Shown here piece after piece: positions 7,965-16,238 of a DNA stretch of 64,000 nt. The DNA comes from Bacillus sp. MUM 116. GTDB lineage: Bacteria > Bacillota > Bacilli > Bacillales > Cytobacillaceae. The notes below the pieces were generated by a model. It was not told the DNA's origin. It worked only from the letters and a program-made list of their open reading frames with translations, and ran no database searches. Positions within the stretch are counted from its first letter, which is position 1; every line of letters starts with the position of its first letter. The position numbers were made by a program, and so were the translations under genes. The stretch is from positions 1 through 64,000 of the forward strand of contig NZ_MLYR01000047.1 in assembly GCF_001866655.1 (NCBI RefSeq). Reading direction: 5' to 3'.

Positions 7965-9218
7965 CTACTTATGGATAAACTTAAATATTTTTGCTGGAAA
8001 AAAACGATATATACTACCCATTCTGATTTCATAGTCCAATATAGCTAAATGCTCAGTATACCTGTCCCAAAAAGATAGGAGAGGGATTACTGCCAAGGCC
8101 GTTTGCGGTGACGACAATGGGTGATCTAAAATACCGGTGAAAAGTAATATGGGTAGTGAAAGAATTAAAGTTTCCAACATAATCTTTTGGTCTGAAGAAC
8201 ACTTGACCAAAGACAGGTACTTTACCACCGTCCAAAGCAGAAGAACGACAAATCCAAGACCTCCAAGAGTTCCGAATTCAGAGAAAAAAGCTAATAATAT
8301 ATTATGTGCATGTGGTACAGGTGCTCCAAAGGCTGAATAAGCAGCTTGAAATCCCATTGGAGTAGTGCCAAAAAAGAAATGTTGCTCCCAAATACGAATG
8401 CTGTTTTCCCATATTTGTCCCCTAACCAAGGTAGACTTTCCAATCAAATTAGACCGGGGCAAGATATGCAGCAGAAATGGCAGTAGAAATACCACGGCAC
8501 CGCTTACCCAAAATCCAATCTTTCTTCGATACCGAAACAAGAACAAAAGAAAGATTATGACCATCGTAATGACGCCGGCTCGCGATTGAGTTGCGACGAT
8601 TCCATAACCTAAAAATAAGACCAAGAACCAATCCATGCTTTTTAAGGAATTAAAAATTTCCTTTTTTCTTAACAGTTTACTAAGAACGAGTGAAAAAGAT
8701 ATAAGCAGCAAAAGGCAAGCAAAATTTGGATTATATTCACTTCCCACTAAGCGGGGGTCATTCATATTCCCACCAATCCATTTAGTTCCTAAAAGGAGTC
8801 CCCAAATGGGGTGTGCCCGAAGTGATTCTGGAAGAAACCTCGTAAGAACGGAATAACATCCTCCTGCAATTACAATCCATTGATATCTTTTAAACATTGA
8901 AATTCGGATACTTTCTTTCGCGCGTAAATATAAGCCGAGATATCCAAGCAACAAAGCAAAAACCAGACCATATTCTAGTTTTTTGGCAGTAATTGCAGCA
9001 CCAATCGTTGAGACCATCAAGCAAATAAAGAAAAAGACAGTCACATTGAATGGGAATTTACTACTAGATTTCATCATTCGCTGAATATGATGCCACCCCA
9101 TAATTAAAAGCCACAGCATACCAAAAGGCGGTAAAATAAAAAGCAATAAAACTCCTATTTCTAGAGGCCGATCTTTTATAAAAAGTAAATGTGACCTATA
9201 CTTGTATGATTTCATCAT
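7965..9218 (-). CDS. O-antigen ligase-like (Wzy_C) membrane protein
   Basis: This 417-residue protein is strongly hydrophobic, with roughly 10-12 membrane spans and one larger outer loop. The central segment has TQSRAGVITMVIIFLLFL and a later HAHNILLAFFSEFGTLG, the arrangement of the Wzy/WaaL polysaccharide polymerase-ligase superfamily. In Gram-positive bacteria such proteins act in export or polymerisation of surface glycans, but no glycosyltransferase genes are nearby, so its substrate is unknown. The start follows GGGGAGA; the second ATG, three bases in, is an equally good start. It is monocistronic, with terminators on both sides. Confidence 0.8.
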   Translation of the reverse strand: MMKSYKYRSHLLFIKDRPLEIGVLLLFILPPFGMLWLLIMGWHHIQRMMKSSSKFPFNVTVFFFICLMVSTIGAAITAKKLEYGLVFALLLGYLGLYLRAKESIRISMFKRYQWIVIAGGCYSVLTRFLPESLRAHPIWGLLLGTKWIGGNMNDPRLVGSEYNPNFACLLLLISFSLVLSKLLRKKEIFNSLKSMDWFLVLFLGYGIVATQSRAGVITMVIIFLLFLFRYRRKIGFWVSGAVVFLLPFLLHILPRSNLIGKSTLVRGQIWENSIRIWEQHFFFGTTPMGFQAAYSAFGAPVPHAHNILLAFFSEFGTLGGLGFVVLLLWTVVKYLSLVKCSSDQKIMLETLILSLPILLFTGILDHPLSSPQTALAVIPLLSFWDRYTEHLAILDYEIRMGSIYRFFPAKIFKFIHK

Positions 9219-9282
9219 TCTCCCCTTTTTCTAGGAATATAGATGTTCAGAACTTCATTGGAACACCATAATATCTCCCGAA

Positions 9283-9320
9283 AAGCAAAATCCGGCACAA
9301 GACTGGATTTTGCTCTTTAA
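9283..9320 (-). terminator. Hairpin downstream of the LplT-like gene
   Basis: GCAAAATCC pairs with GGATTTTGC across an 11-base loop, with T-rich sequence on either side. It lies between two leftward genes and fits a terminator for the upstream one. Confidence 0.6.
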
Positions 9321-9438
9321 AAAATTGATTTAGGAATTAGAAAATCCAAAAACTATCATACATCGAAAATATGAACATTTTATTAATAAATAATAAATGT
9401 CCATAATCACCCATTTTATATATAAAATGACCAGTCCC

Positions 9439-10656
9439 TCATGTGTCGAGGGACCTAGCCTTTTCTCCTTTAAAGTTTTTAGATTTATATCTTAAATACA
9501 AAATAAATAAGAAATAAATAACACCAAATGTAACAAGGGAAGTTATTACGGAAAAGCCATATCGAGCATTGAGAAGATAGACAGTGTATGTGCCAAATAA
9601 CATCATCGTATTATCGACAAAATTTTGGACGGCAATTGTTTTACCAACACCAAGTGTTTCATTACCCTCCTCTTGAAGCGTAGCATTTAAAGGAATAATG
9701 AATAAACCAGCGAATATTCCAAGACCTAACAGCAATAAACAGACGAAAATTTGCGCAACTAAAGTATGGCCGTAAATGAGCGGGAAAATAATCGCAAACC
9801 CGGCAACAATTAAACCATACACATTTGCACGGTAAAACGTTTCAACGGATGTATATTTTCTAGCTAGTAATGATCCAATGACAATACCTATAGCAGTCAT
9901 TCCAATAATTAAAGATAAAGGAAAACCGCTTTTAATTCCTAGGTTTAGAGGGATCCACAGAAATAATGCATTTTTTATGACCACAGAGATCATCCAGAAA
10001 GCACCACTTCCGACAAGGGTAAAATTCAGTCGAGGATTTTGAAAAGCAAATTTTACATCTTGGAAAAATTGTAATGCTTCTTTTTTATAATTTAACTTCT
10101 TGTTTCCGCCTTTGGCGGGGATATTTAATGCCAACAAAACAGATATTATATAGACGCCTAAACAAAAGAATTTTCCAAATACAGTATAAGAAGATAAAAT
10201 ACCGCCAACAACCGTCCCCATGATAATCGCTAAAATCGTGAAACCTTCTAACTTGCCATTCGCCTCAAGTAGTTCTTTATTCCCTTTTGTTAATTCTTTT
10301 AAAATACCATATTTAGCAGGGCCATAGATCGCTGCTCCGAGACCGATTACCCCATAACTTAATGCTGGACTAAATCCTAATATCAACAATAATATTCCTA
10401 TGACTTTCACCGTATTCCCTGTAAAAAGCACCTTTGATTTCGCATTTCGATCAGCGAATGTGCCCACAAATGGGGCAAATAATACATAGGCAAATAAGAA
10501 GAATGTTTCAACTAAAAAAATATAAGGATTATGATCATCTTTCGTCCCAATCGATTCCTTCAACATAAAAGCAATAATAACGATAATGACACTATCAGCA
10601 AAAGCAGATAAAAACTGAGTAATATTTAAAGAATTTATTGGTTTTTTCACCATCAT
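9439..10656 (-). CDS. MFS transporter, LplT-like (lysophospholipid transporter family)
   Basis: This 405-residue protein has about 12 membrane spans. The N-terminal LNITQFLSAFADSVIIVIIA and the segment YGPAKYGILKEL followed by NGKLEGFTILAIIMGTVVGG are characteristic of LplT proteins, which flip lysophospholipids inward for reacylation. In many bacteria LplT is fused or linked to an acyltransferase; neither is present here. The ATG is preceded by AAGGGGTGAAAAA. It lies between a decayed fabF copy and an O-antigen-ligase-like gene. Family call good, substrate inferred. Confidence 0.78.
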   Translation of the reverse strand: MMVKKPINSLNITQFLSAFADSVIIVIIAFMLKESIGTKDDHNPYIFLVETFFLFAYVLFAPFVGTFADRNAKSKVLFTGNTVKVIGILLLILGFSPALSYGVIGLGAAIYGPAKYGILKELTKGNKELLEANGKLEGFTILAIIMGTVVGGILSSYTVFGKFFCLGVYIISVLLALNIPAKGGNKKLNYKKEALQFFQDVKFAFQNPRLNFTLVGSGAFWMISVVIKNALFLWIPLNLGIKSGFPLSLIIGMTAIGIVIGSLLARKYTSVETFYRANVYGLIVAGFAIIFPLIYGHTLVAQIFVCLLLLGLGIFAGLFIIPLNATLQEEGNETLGVGKTIAVQNFVDNTMMLFGTYTVYLLNARYGFSVITSLVTFGVIYFLFILYLRYKSKNFKGEKARSLDT

Positions 10657-10740
10657 TTTTTCACCCCTTATTAAAGTAATATATGTATGAAGAAGGGATG
10701 TTCATAACGAGTTCCTCGTACTTTTTGATATTTATCAACC

Positions 10741-10877
10741 TTGCCGCAACAGCGAACTGACTGTATCGGTCCATTCTCCTTGCTTCTTTTATATCCAAAA
10801 GGAGTGACTGCTCCTATCCCGGTAACCACTATTCTTAAACTTATATGTTGCCCTCCATTATTCATTATTCAAATAAA
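10741..10877 (-). pseudogene. Decayed, internally deleted duplicate of the fabF 5' end
   Basis: Positions 10798-10877 match 7560-7639 (start region, ribosome binding site and upstream flank of fabF), and 10741-10797 match about 7370-7427 (a more internal part of the gene). Roughly 130 bases between those two blocks are missing and the rest of the gene is absent. The frame can be read as a 64-residue peptide, but only the first 15 or so residues are FabF-like, so it is not a working enzyme. It shows that a second fabF copy once stood here. Confidence 0.85.
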
Positions 10878-10912
10878 AGAAAAAACCGCACCTTTTTATG
10901 GTGCGGTTATCC
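10876..10912 (-). terminator. Terminator after the LysR-type regulator gene
   Basis: AACCGCACC pairs with GGTGCGGTT across a short AT loop; on the minus strand a run of T follows. It lies about 70 bases past the regulator stop codon. Confidence 0.8.
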
Positions 10913-10984
10913 GTAAAATACCTAAATGGGGCTTTAATTTAACTTTGAGAATTTAAATCTGGATATCAGCGTTAACAAAATGGA

Positions 10985-11887
10985 TTAAACCTTTTTAAAA
11001 GCTTTTGTAACCAATGTCTCAATAAAATTCACAAAAGCCTTCACGACATTCCATTCTAAGGATTCTTTATGATAGTACATCCATGTTCTGCGTAAAATAG
11101 GATTTCCTTTTTGGTCTGTTAAAACTATTTTATATAAATCATCTATATCTTTAAGTATACGACTGGACAAGAAGCCATAGCCTAATCCATTTAAAACCAT
11201 TTCCTTACAAGTATCAACCTGGTCCACTTCTATACTGATAAAAGGGGGCTGTGAATAATTTTCGGCCCACCAATTATCAATTAATGATTTTAATAAGTAA
11301 TCTCCATTATAGTCAATTCTGGGGAGATTAGGTAAATCCACAATATCAATCGCTTCCCTCGACGTAACAGAAACGGTTTCTTCCAATAATAAATGTTTCT
11401 TTAGTCCCCGGTAGCTATAGTCGCCGCGAACAAAGCCGATATGAACATCCTTATTGTGTATAAGTTTCGTTACATCTTTACTCCAGCCTGTAACCACTTT
11501 AAATTCCACATGAGGATACTGGCTTTTAAATAATTTCAAAATATAGGGCAGTTCATAATTGGCAAAAAAGTTGGATACCCCTAATTTCAGTGTTCCTACA
11601 ACCTCATTGCCAGACGTTTGACTCATATTCCGAACATGCTCTTTTATTTTGTTATATTGAGCAAGGATATTATCGGCACACTCAACCAGATATTCTCCCT
11701 CTGGGGTAAAATGGATCCCTCTGCTTTCGCGGGTTACGATTTTGACACCTAATTCCTCCTGCATGTGTTTTAAACGATTGGTTAATGCAGGCTGGGTAAT
11801 AAACAAAAGCCGTGCTGCTTTCGTTAGGTTCTTCTGACTATAGAGGACCTTTAGTATTTCCCAATCACGATAATCCACTAATTTCAC
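10985..11887 (-). CDS. LysR family transcriptional regulator
   Basis: This 300-residue protein has an N-terminal winged helix-turn-helix (about 1-62; KNLTKAARLLFITQPALTNR is the recognition region). A periplasmic-binding-protein-like effector domain occupies about 92-295. This is the normal LysR-type layout and length. The start has a weak ribosome binding site (AGGGTG). There is no obvious divergent target: the next gene is a 52-codon ORF more than 220 bases away. Target and effector are unknown. Confidence 0.88.
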   Translation of the reverse strand: MKLVDYRDWEILKVLYSQKNLTKAARLLFITQPALTNRLKHMQEELGVKIVTRESRGIHFTPEGEYLVECADNILAQYNKIKEHVRNMSQTSGNEVVGTLKLGVSNFFANYELPYILKLFKSQYPHVEFKVVTGWSKDVTKLIHNKDVHIGFVRGDYSYRGLKKHLLLEETVSVTSREAIDIVDLPNLPRIDYNGDYLLKSLIDNWWAENYSQPPFISIEVDQVDTCKEMVLNGLGYGFLSSRILKDIDDLYKIVLTDQKGNPILRRTWMYYHKESLEWNVVKAFVNFIETLVTKAFKKV

Positions 11888-12114
11888 CCTAATTCTTCCA
11901 TATAAAAGTTTTTTATATCTAATTATAAATTTTTGGAATTTTATTTATTTCTATTATTACATTATCATTTAACCGTAGCAATGAATAATTACTTCTTAAA
12001 ACCCTGATTGAAACTTCATTAAAGCTAAATCATCTTTAAGGGTAAACTTTAACCATGTTTATTGACATCATTTTGACAAGACATAAATAACTTAAAAAAA
12101 TCGGAGGAATTTTT

Positions 12115-12273
12115 ATGTGGATTATAACTCATTATTTAGATTCAAATATATCTCAGTTTGAATTTGAAACCGAAGAAGAGGCAAGAGAGGCTCTTAAAAA
12201 CTTGAAGGGCTGTAAAATCCTTTCTGAAGTTATCTATTTTAATGATCCCTGTTTTCAGCAAGTAGTAGCTTAA
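12115..12273 (+). CDS. Small hypothetical protein, 52 residues
   Basis: A short ORF begins MWIITHYLDSNISQFEFET and ends ILSEVIYFNDPCFQQVVA. Its ATG has a textbook CGGAGG eight bases upstream, and the next strong hairpin (12417-12444) would end its transcript. The composition is that of a small soluble alpha/beta protein with acidic EEEAREAL in the middle and two cysteines. I do not recognise the family with certainty, though the look is of a small conserved Bacillus protein. It is divergent from the LysR regulator. Intergenic 12274-12416 holds only short GAAGGATT tandem repeats and a weak hairpin. Confidence 0.65.
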   Translation: MWIITHYLDSNISQFEFETEEEAREALKNLKGCKILSEVIYFNDPCFQQVVA

Positions 12274-12416
12274 AATATTTTCACTCTATTGAAGGATTGA
12301 AGGATTGAAGATTGAATCCCAAGTTCCCAATTACTAGGTTATTTCCCTCCATTGAATGAGGGGTGTTGTCAAATGACTTTGTTTAAACTGAAATAAGACC
12401 CAACTACCCATCGTAT

Positions 12417-12444
12417 AAAAAACCGGTCACTTGACCGGTTTTTC
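12417..12444. terminator. Bidirectional terminator
   Basis: AACCGGTCA and TGACCGGTT form a perfect stem with A and T runs on both sides. It lies between the small ORF and the convergent WYL regulator. Confidence 0.85.
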
Positions 12445-12590
12445 TTATTTTACGTTAAGAGCAGTACTAATAAAAGTGCTATTACCCTTTTAAGGCATTT
12501 CCAACATTTTAGAAAACTTTATCCCCTCTGGGTGTGAGAAAATAAAGGGTAATTGACCACTGGCCAAGCCCAAAATTATTGGGGTTTTAA

Positions 12591-13562
12591 TTAAGACTGC
12601 TTTGGGCAGAATAAGCATAGTCTCTCTTGTAAACCTTCTAAGATTTCTTCTGGCACTTCCCTGACTTTGATATCCCCACCTAGAAAAAGTAGCCAATTTG
12701 TTATTTCAGTCAATTCTTCGCGATTATTAACATTGATAAATGTCTTTAGAATGGCTGTGGTTTGGTAAGGATTCGTATAGGAAATTGAAACTTTTAAAGG
12801 ATGGTATTTTTTGAACTGGGCAATCGCCTTTGGACCAAGTTCAAGGACTAGGTTCATTACTTCCTCCTGCTTACTTAGTTTTTCTAAAATCTTTTTCTTA
12901 CTTAATTTTTTTGTCGTAGGGTATCGTTCAACATTGGTGAGATTGTCGACAGGAAAAACCTTCCTCTTACCATCCTTTAAATCAAAGCCATCAATCATCC
13001 AGAGGCCTTTTTCATGATAAAGGTGCAAGAGATAAATTGGATAAGAATTTATTACCTTCTCTTCTTTGAAGGTAATCAATAAATAACTATCCAAAAGAAG
13101 GATTTGGATGAGTTTTTCTAGAATAGGATGAGGTAGGTCTGACAGTTCAAGTAATTCGGGATTATTTGGATTGGTCCCTTCAAAAAGCAAGATTTGATTT
13201 AATAGAACAAGGTCATCTTGCTGGTTTTCTGAGATGAGGCCTAGTAATTTTTCAGCTAAAGACTGACGACTCTTTAAATAAGGGAGTTGTTGATTTCTTG
13301 TGGCCATAAAGGCAATAAAAAGAGCTTTAATCTCATTATCGGTAAAGCGAACAGTGGGCAAGACAGAGTTGTTCATGACAAAATATCCCCCATCCCTTCC
13401 AACTTCAGCGACAAGTGGCATCCCCATGGCTTCAATTTCTCTGATATCTCTAATAGCTGTCGAACGAGAGATGTTAAATTCTTGCATGATTTCAGAAATT
13501 GTAAAGTGGGCGCGGTTGTTGATATACCGCATGATGGTATTAATCCGTTCAACTTTTTTCAT
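12591..13562 (-). CDS. YafY-type transcriptional regulator (HTH + WYL domain)
   Basis: This 323-residue protein has an N-terminal HTH_11 domain (about 5-60; ISEIMQEFNISRSTAIRDIR) followed by a WYL domain (about 140-220, with GLWMIDGFDLKDGKRKVFPV). WYL regulators bind nucleotide or other small ligands. The gene is divergent from a GyrI-like effector-binding protein (13678), a frequent pairing in which the regulator controls its neighbour (inference). Start supported by GGAGGTGCGCAGCTGA upstream. Confidence 0.85.
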   Translation of the reverse strand: MKKVERINTIMRYINNRAHFTISEIMQEFNISRSTAIRDIREIEAMGMPLVAEVGRDGGYFVMNNSVLPTVRFTDNEIKALFIAFMATRNQQLPYLKSRQSLAEKLLGLISENQQDDLVLLNQILLFEGTNPNNPELLELSDLPHPILEKLIQILLLDSYLLITFKEEKVINSYPIYLLHLYHEKGLWMIDGFDLKDGKRKVFPVDNLTNVERYPTTKKLSKKKILEKLSKQEEVMNLVLELGPKAIAQFKKYHPLKVSISYTNPYQTTAILKTFINVNNREELTEITNWLLFLGGDIKVREVPEEILEGLQERLCLFCPKQS

Positions 13563-13677
13563 TCAGCTGCGCACCTCCTAAACAGTATCATTTTTTGACA
13601 TGATTTAAGGCTATTATAAACTTATCAAGTGAAAGAACAAATCATTTGATTAATTTTAAAAAAGGAAGGTTTTGAAT

Positions 13678-14157
13678 ATGGCAGATTATACTCTAGAAGA
13701 AAAAGACAGCTTTACCGTTTTAGGTATTGGAACTGAGCTTAAGAGCAATTATACAGACTTTGCTGGCATAACCAAGGAAAAGGCAGACTTTTGGCACGCT
13801 GTCAAACAAGATGGAAGGCTTGACACTTTAAAGGCAATTGCCACTAATGACTACATTTTTGCCGTGAACGAAGCGGTGAATAACAAGATGATGCATTATG
13901 CCGGCGTCATGACAGATGCATCGATATCAGAAGAATCCAGACTTATCCAATTTCCTAAGGGGGAATACCTAGTTGTAAAAGGAGAAGGGAATACGGCTGA
14001 TGAGTTGAGTAATATGCTTACTGGCATTGCCTTTGGTCAAGCCTTGGCAGAAGCAAAGAATGTTGCCTATGTTGGCGGGCCAAATGCAACGGTTGAGATG
14101 GGGCAGCGAAACGGCTTAGTATTTGGTGAAATGTGGATTCCTGTTGTCAGGAAATAA
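13678..14157 (+). CDS. GyrI-like / effector-binding domain protein
   Basis: A 159-residue free-standing GyrI-like domain, the module found at the C-terminus of AraC- and MerR-type regulators and in SbmC/GyrI proteins that bind small hydrophobic ligands. Visible family traits include SRLIQFPKGEYLVVKGEG in the middle and ending GLVFGEMWIPV. The third Met of the frame is chosen because GGAAGG lies nine bases before it. It is followed after 23 bases by another small gene in the same direction, probably an operon, and is divergent from a WYL regulator. Ligand unknown. Confidence 0.78.
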   Translation: MADYTLEEKDSFTVLGIGTELKSNYTDFAGITKEKADFWHAVKQDGRLDTLKAIATNDYIFAVNEAVNNKMMHYAGVMTDASISEESRLIQFPKGEYLVVKGEGNTADELSNMLTGIAFGQALAEAKNVAYVGGPNATVEMGQRNGLVFGEMWIPVVRK

Positions 14158-14180
14158 AGATATAAAAGGAGGGATTGGAA

Positions 14181-14645
14181 TTGTCCTATATCGTTGATTT
14201 TAAAAATGTGTCTACGGTTGGGTTAGAGTCTTCACCTGTAGTAAATGCGCTTGCTGGTTTACGTGCTAATGAAGCCCGTTACTTTATGAACAAATACAAG
14301 CATGAATTTACGGTTGTACCAGCCAGCGAAAGCCAGGAGACCCTTGATTATGTGAACCGAATTTTGAAGGAAGAACGTGATATTGAGTTTGCGGCCAAAC
14401 CTTTAGAAACGTCGCATTTTCAAGTGGAAAATATTAAAATGGCCTACGTCTTTTATGAGGATGGTCTCTCGGTCAACGTCATGTATACGGTTGATGACTC
14501 TAAGAAACGGGCCGTTGGTTTTAAGCTTTCTGAGGGGATGGAGGTACCAAAGGAGTTAGAAGGGAAGTTTAAGTTCGCTAGGCAGAAATCTAAACTCGCT
14601 GGAACCATTCGGGGCTCGTATTTTGTAATTAAAGGAGAATATTAA
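14181..14645 (+). CDS. Conserved hypothetical protein
   Basis: This 154-residue soluble protein (MSYIVDFKNVSTVGLESSPV...) has no signal peptide or membrane span. A TTG start at 14181 is chosen because AGGAGG sits eight bases upstream; the TTG at 14175 is too close to it. It is rich in Lys and Glu, with a phage-protein-like mix of short beta segments in the second half. It is probably cotranscribed with the GyrI-like gene. I do not recognise the family. Confidence 0.7.
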   Translation: MSYIVDFKNVSTVGLESSPVVNALAGLRANEARYFMNKYKHEFTVVPASESQETLDYVNRILKEERDIEFAAKPLETSHFQVENIKMAYVFYEDGLSVNVMYTVDDSKKRAVGFKLSEGMEVPKELEGKFKFARQKSKLAGTIRGSYFVIKGEY

Positions 14646-14812
14646 AGTAAGCAAAAGCACAAGTGGAGAAATTCAGCCATTTTTTGTATTTGGTCATTCT
14701 TTTTCTTAATATGGATAAGAAAATCCTGATTGAGCAATAAAATTAAATTCATCGCAAGAGCAAAAACAACCATTTATAAAAACAAATGTTCATCTAGGCC
14801 TTCAAATAACAA

Positions 14813-14857
14813 TACAGCACCTCTCCATCAAACTAGAGGGTGCTGTTTATTTTTTTT
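14813..14857 (+). terminator. Intrinsic terminator
   Basis: ACAGCACCTCT pairs with AGAGGGTGCTGT, followed by TTATTTTTTTTT. It is 170 bases after the hypothetical gene, just outside the outermost rlmH-end-like repeat. The rest of 14646-14812 is AT-rich with nothing recognisable. Confidence 0.8.
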
Positions 14858-14867
14858 TCGCAAAAAT

Positions 14868-14913
14868 CCTCATTTACTTTTGGTAAGGTTCACCATGATC
14901 AATCTAAATGAGG
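14868..14913 (-). repeat. SCC-like attachment site copy 4 (outermost), flanked by inverted motifs
   Basis: On the minus strand TCATTTAGA precedes GGTGAACCTTACCAAAAG, then TAAATGAGG. The core encodes Gly-Glu-Pro-Tyr-Gln-Lys-stop, the end of RlmH with one substitution. CCTCATTTA motifs face each other on both sides, as expected for a junction between two chained cassettes. The match with the genuine rlmH end at 24678 is at the protein level more than the base level. Confidence 0.7.
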
Positions 14914-15045
14914 TTTTAGTCCCCCTTAAAATGTGAAATATTGGTAAAATACAATACTATGATATTTCTATTGTGCTTACACTAATGTTGTGGTACTTTT
15001 ATATGGTTGTTAACGCTTACATAATTGTTAGGAGACAAAAAGAAG

Positions 15046-15996
15046 ATGACAAATCAAATCATTCGTACCTTAGACTTAAAGCAATTCACCTACGGGAATT
15101 CAGAACAACGTGCTGCATTTGCAGAAGAATTTGCTGCAGGTTTAAAAGAGACAGGCTTTATCATTTTAGAGGGCCATGGAATTGATCCTAAGCTAATTGA
15201 AAAAAACTACGAGCTATGGAAAAAGTTATTCAGTCTAGATGAAAATATAAAAAAACAATATGAAGGAATTAACGGAGGTCAACGTGGATACACAGGTTTT
15301 GGTAAAGAGCATGCTAAAAACCGTACAGTTGGCGATTTAAAAGAGTTCTGGCATGTTGGACAAGAACTGCCTGTAGGCCATCCGCTTACTAGTCAATATC
15401 CTGCCAACATTTGGCCAACAGAAGTTCCTGAACTGAAACAATTTGCTGTAAACTTTTACAGTGAATTAGAGCGCGTGGCACGTAATATGCTAGAAGCACT
15501 TGCGATGCATTTTGATCTTCGCCCTAACTTCTTTGCTGATATGATCAAAGATGGAAATAGTATCCTTCGATCGATTCATTATCCTCCGTTAGAGGAATCA
15601 ATGGATCCAAATGCCGTTCGCGCAGCCGAACATGAAGATATTAATCTAATTACTTTATTAGTGGAATCCACTGCTTCAGGACTAGAACTGTTAACACGTG
15701 AAGGGGAATGGATGCCAGTAAAAGCTAAGCCAGGACAAATTATTGTCGATGCTGGAGATATGTTATCTCGTATTTCAAATGAAGTAATCCCGGCCACAAC
15801 GCATCGCGTTGTGAACCCTGAAGGAGAAAACACAGCTCGTTATTCTATGCCTTTCTTCGTACATCCATATAGCACTTGCTTATTAGAAACCATTCCATCT
15901 TGTATTTCTGAAGATAATCCAGAAAAATATCCTGCCATTACAGCTGGCGACTTTTTGTATGAAAGATTGGTTGAGATTGGCTTAATAAAGAAATAA
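15046..15996 (+). CDS. Isopenicillin-N-synthase-like 2-oxoglutarate/Fe(II) oxygenase
   Basis: This 316-residue protein has the N-terminal DIOX_N segment (about 5-110) and a C-terminal 2OG-Fe(II) oxygenase jelly roll. Iron ligands are visible as His-x-Asp in AAEHEDINLITLL and the distal His in TTHRVVNP. The co-substrate Arg-x-Ser is RYSMPFF. Such enzymes hydroxylate, desaturate or cyclise small molecules; the substrate cannot be told. ATG 15046 follows TTAGGAGAC; the upstream TTG of the frame precedes that site and is rejected. It is the only gene between two rlmH-end-like repeats. A good terminator follows. Confidence 0.85.
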   Translation: MTNQIIRTLDLKQFTYGNSEQRAAFAEEFAAGLKETGFIILEGHGIDPKLIEKNYELWKKLFSLDENIKKQYEGINGGQRGYTGFGKEHAKNRTVGDLKEFWHVGQELPVGHPLTSQYPANIWPTEVPELKQFAVNFYSELERVARNMLEALAMHFDLRPNFFADMIKDGNSILRSIHYPPLEESMDPNAVRAAEHEDINLITLLVESTASGLELLTREGEWMPVKAKPGQIIVDAGDMLSRISNEVIPATTHRVVNPEGENTARYSMPFFVHPYSTCLLETIPSCISEDNPEKYPAITAGDFLYERLVEIGLIKK

Positions 15997-16053
15997 TGCG
16001 TCTGGATAATAGATAAATATATTTAATTTTTCCAATTCAAGCAAACTGTCACA

Positions 16054-16090
16054 AAGTAAAGGATGCACATTTAAGCATCCTTTACTTATG
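16054..16090 (+). terminator. Terminator after the oxygenase gene
   Basis: AAGTAAAGGATGC and GCATCCTTTACTT form a perfect 13-bp stem around an AT loop. Confidence 0.8.
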
Positions 16091-16165
16091 AGTTGAATAT
16101 AAAGGATCCCCCATTCCATTTAATGCCTCTTGAATGTGTCTGCTCCTTCAATTGAGAGGTAAACA

Positions 16166-16213
16166 CCTCATTTACTTATGATACGGTTCTCCCAGTGCTG
16201 TATCTAAATGAGG
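16166..16213 (-). repeat. SCC-like attachment site copy 3, flanked by inverted motifs
   Basis: The core on the minus strand is GGAGAACCGTATCATAAG followed by TAA, coding Gly-Glu-Pro-Tyr-His-Lys-stop exactly as in rlmH, with one synonymous change in the proline codon and another in glycine. CCTCATTTAGA precedes it and TAAATGAGG follows, giving inverted ends on both sides. Confidence 0.8.
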
Positions 16214-16238
16214 TTTTATTTTATAAATTATTAAAGAC

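Larger units (their letters stand above)
14877..16174. mobile_element. SCC-like cassette 3 (single-gene, about 1.3 kb)
   Basis: This segment lies between attachment-like copies at 14868-14913 and 16166-16213, with an inverted TAAATGAGG-type motif at each end. It holds only the oxygenase gene and its terminator. No recombinase is present, so it would need one supplied in trans. Interpretation as a cassette is inferred from the repeats. Confidence 0.55.

Noticed and set aside
10671-10865. 64-codon frame as a real small gene
   Set aside because: Only the first residues resemble FabF and the remainder comes from a deletion join; treated as a pseudogene.
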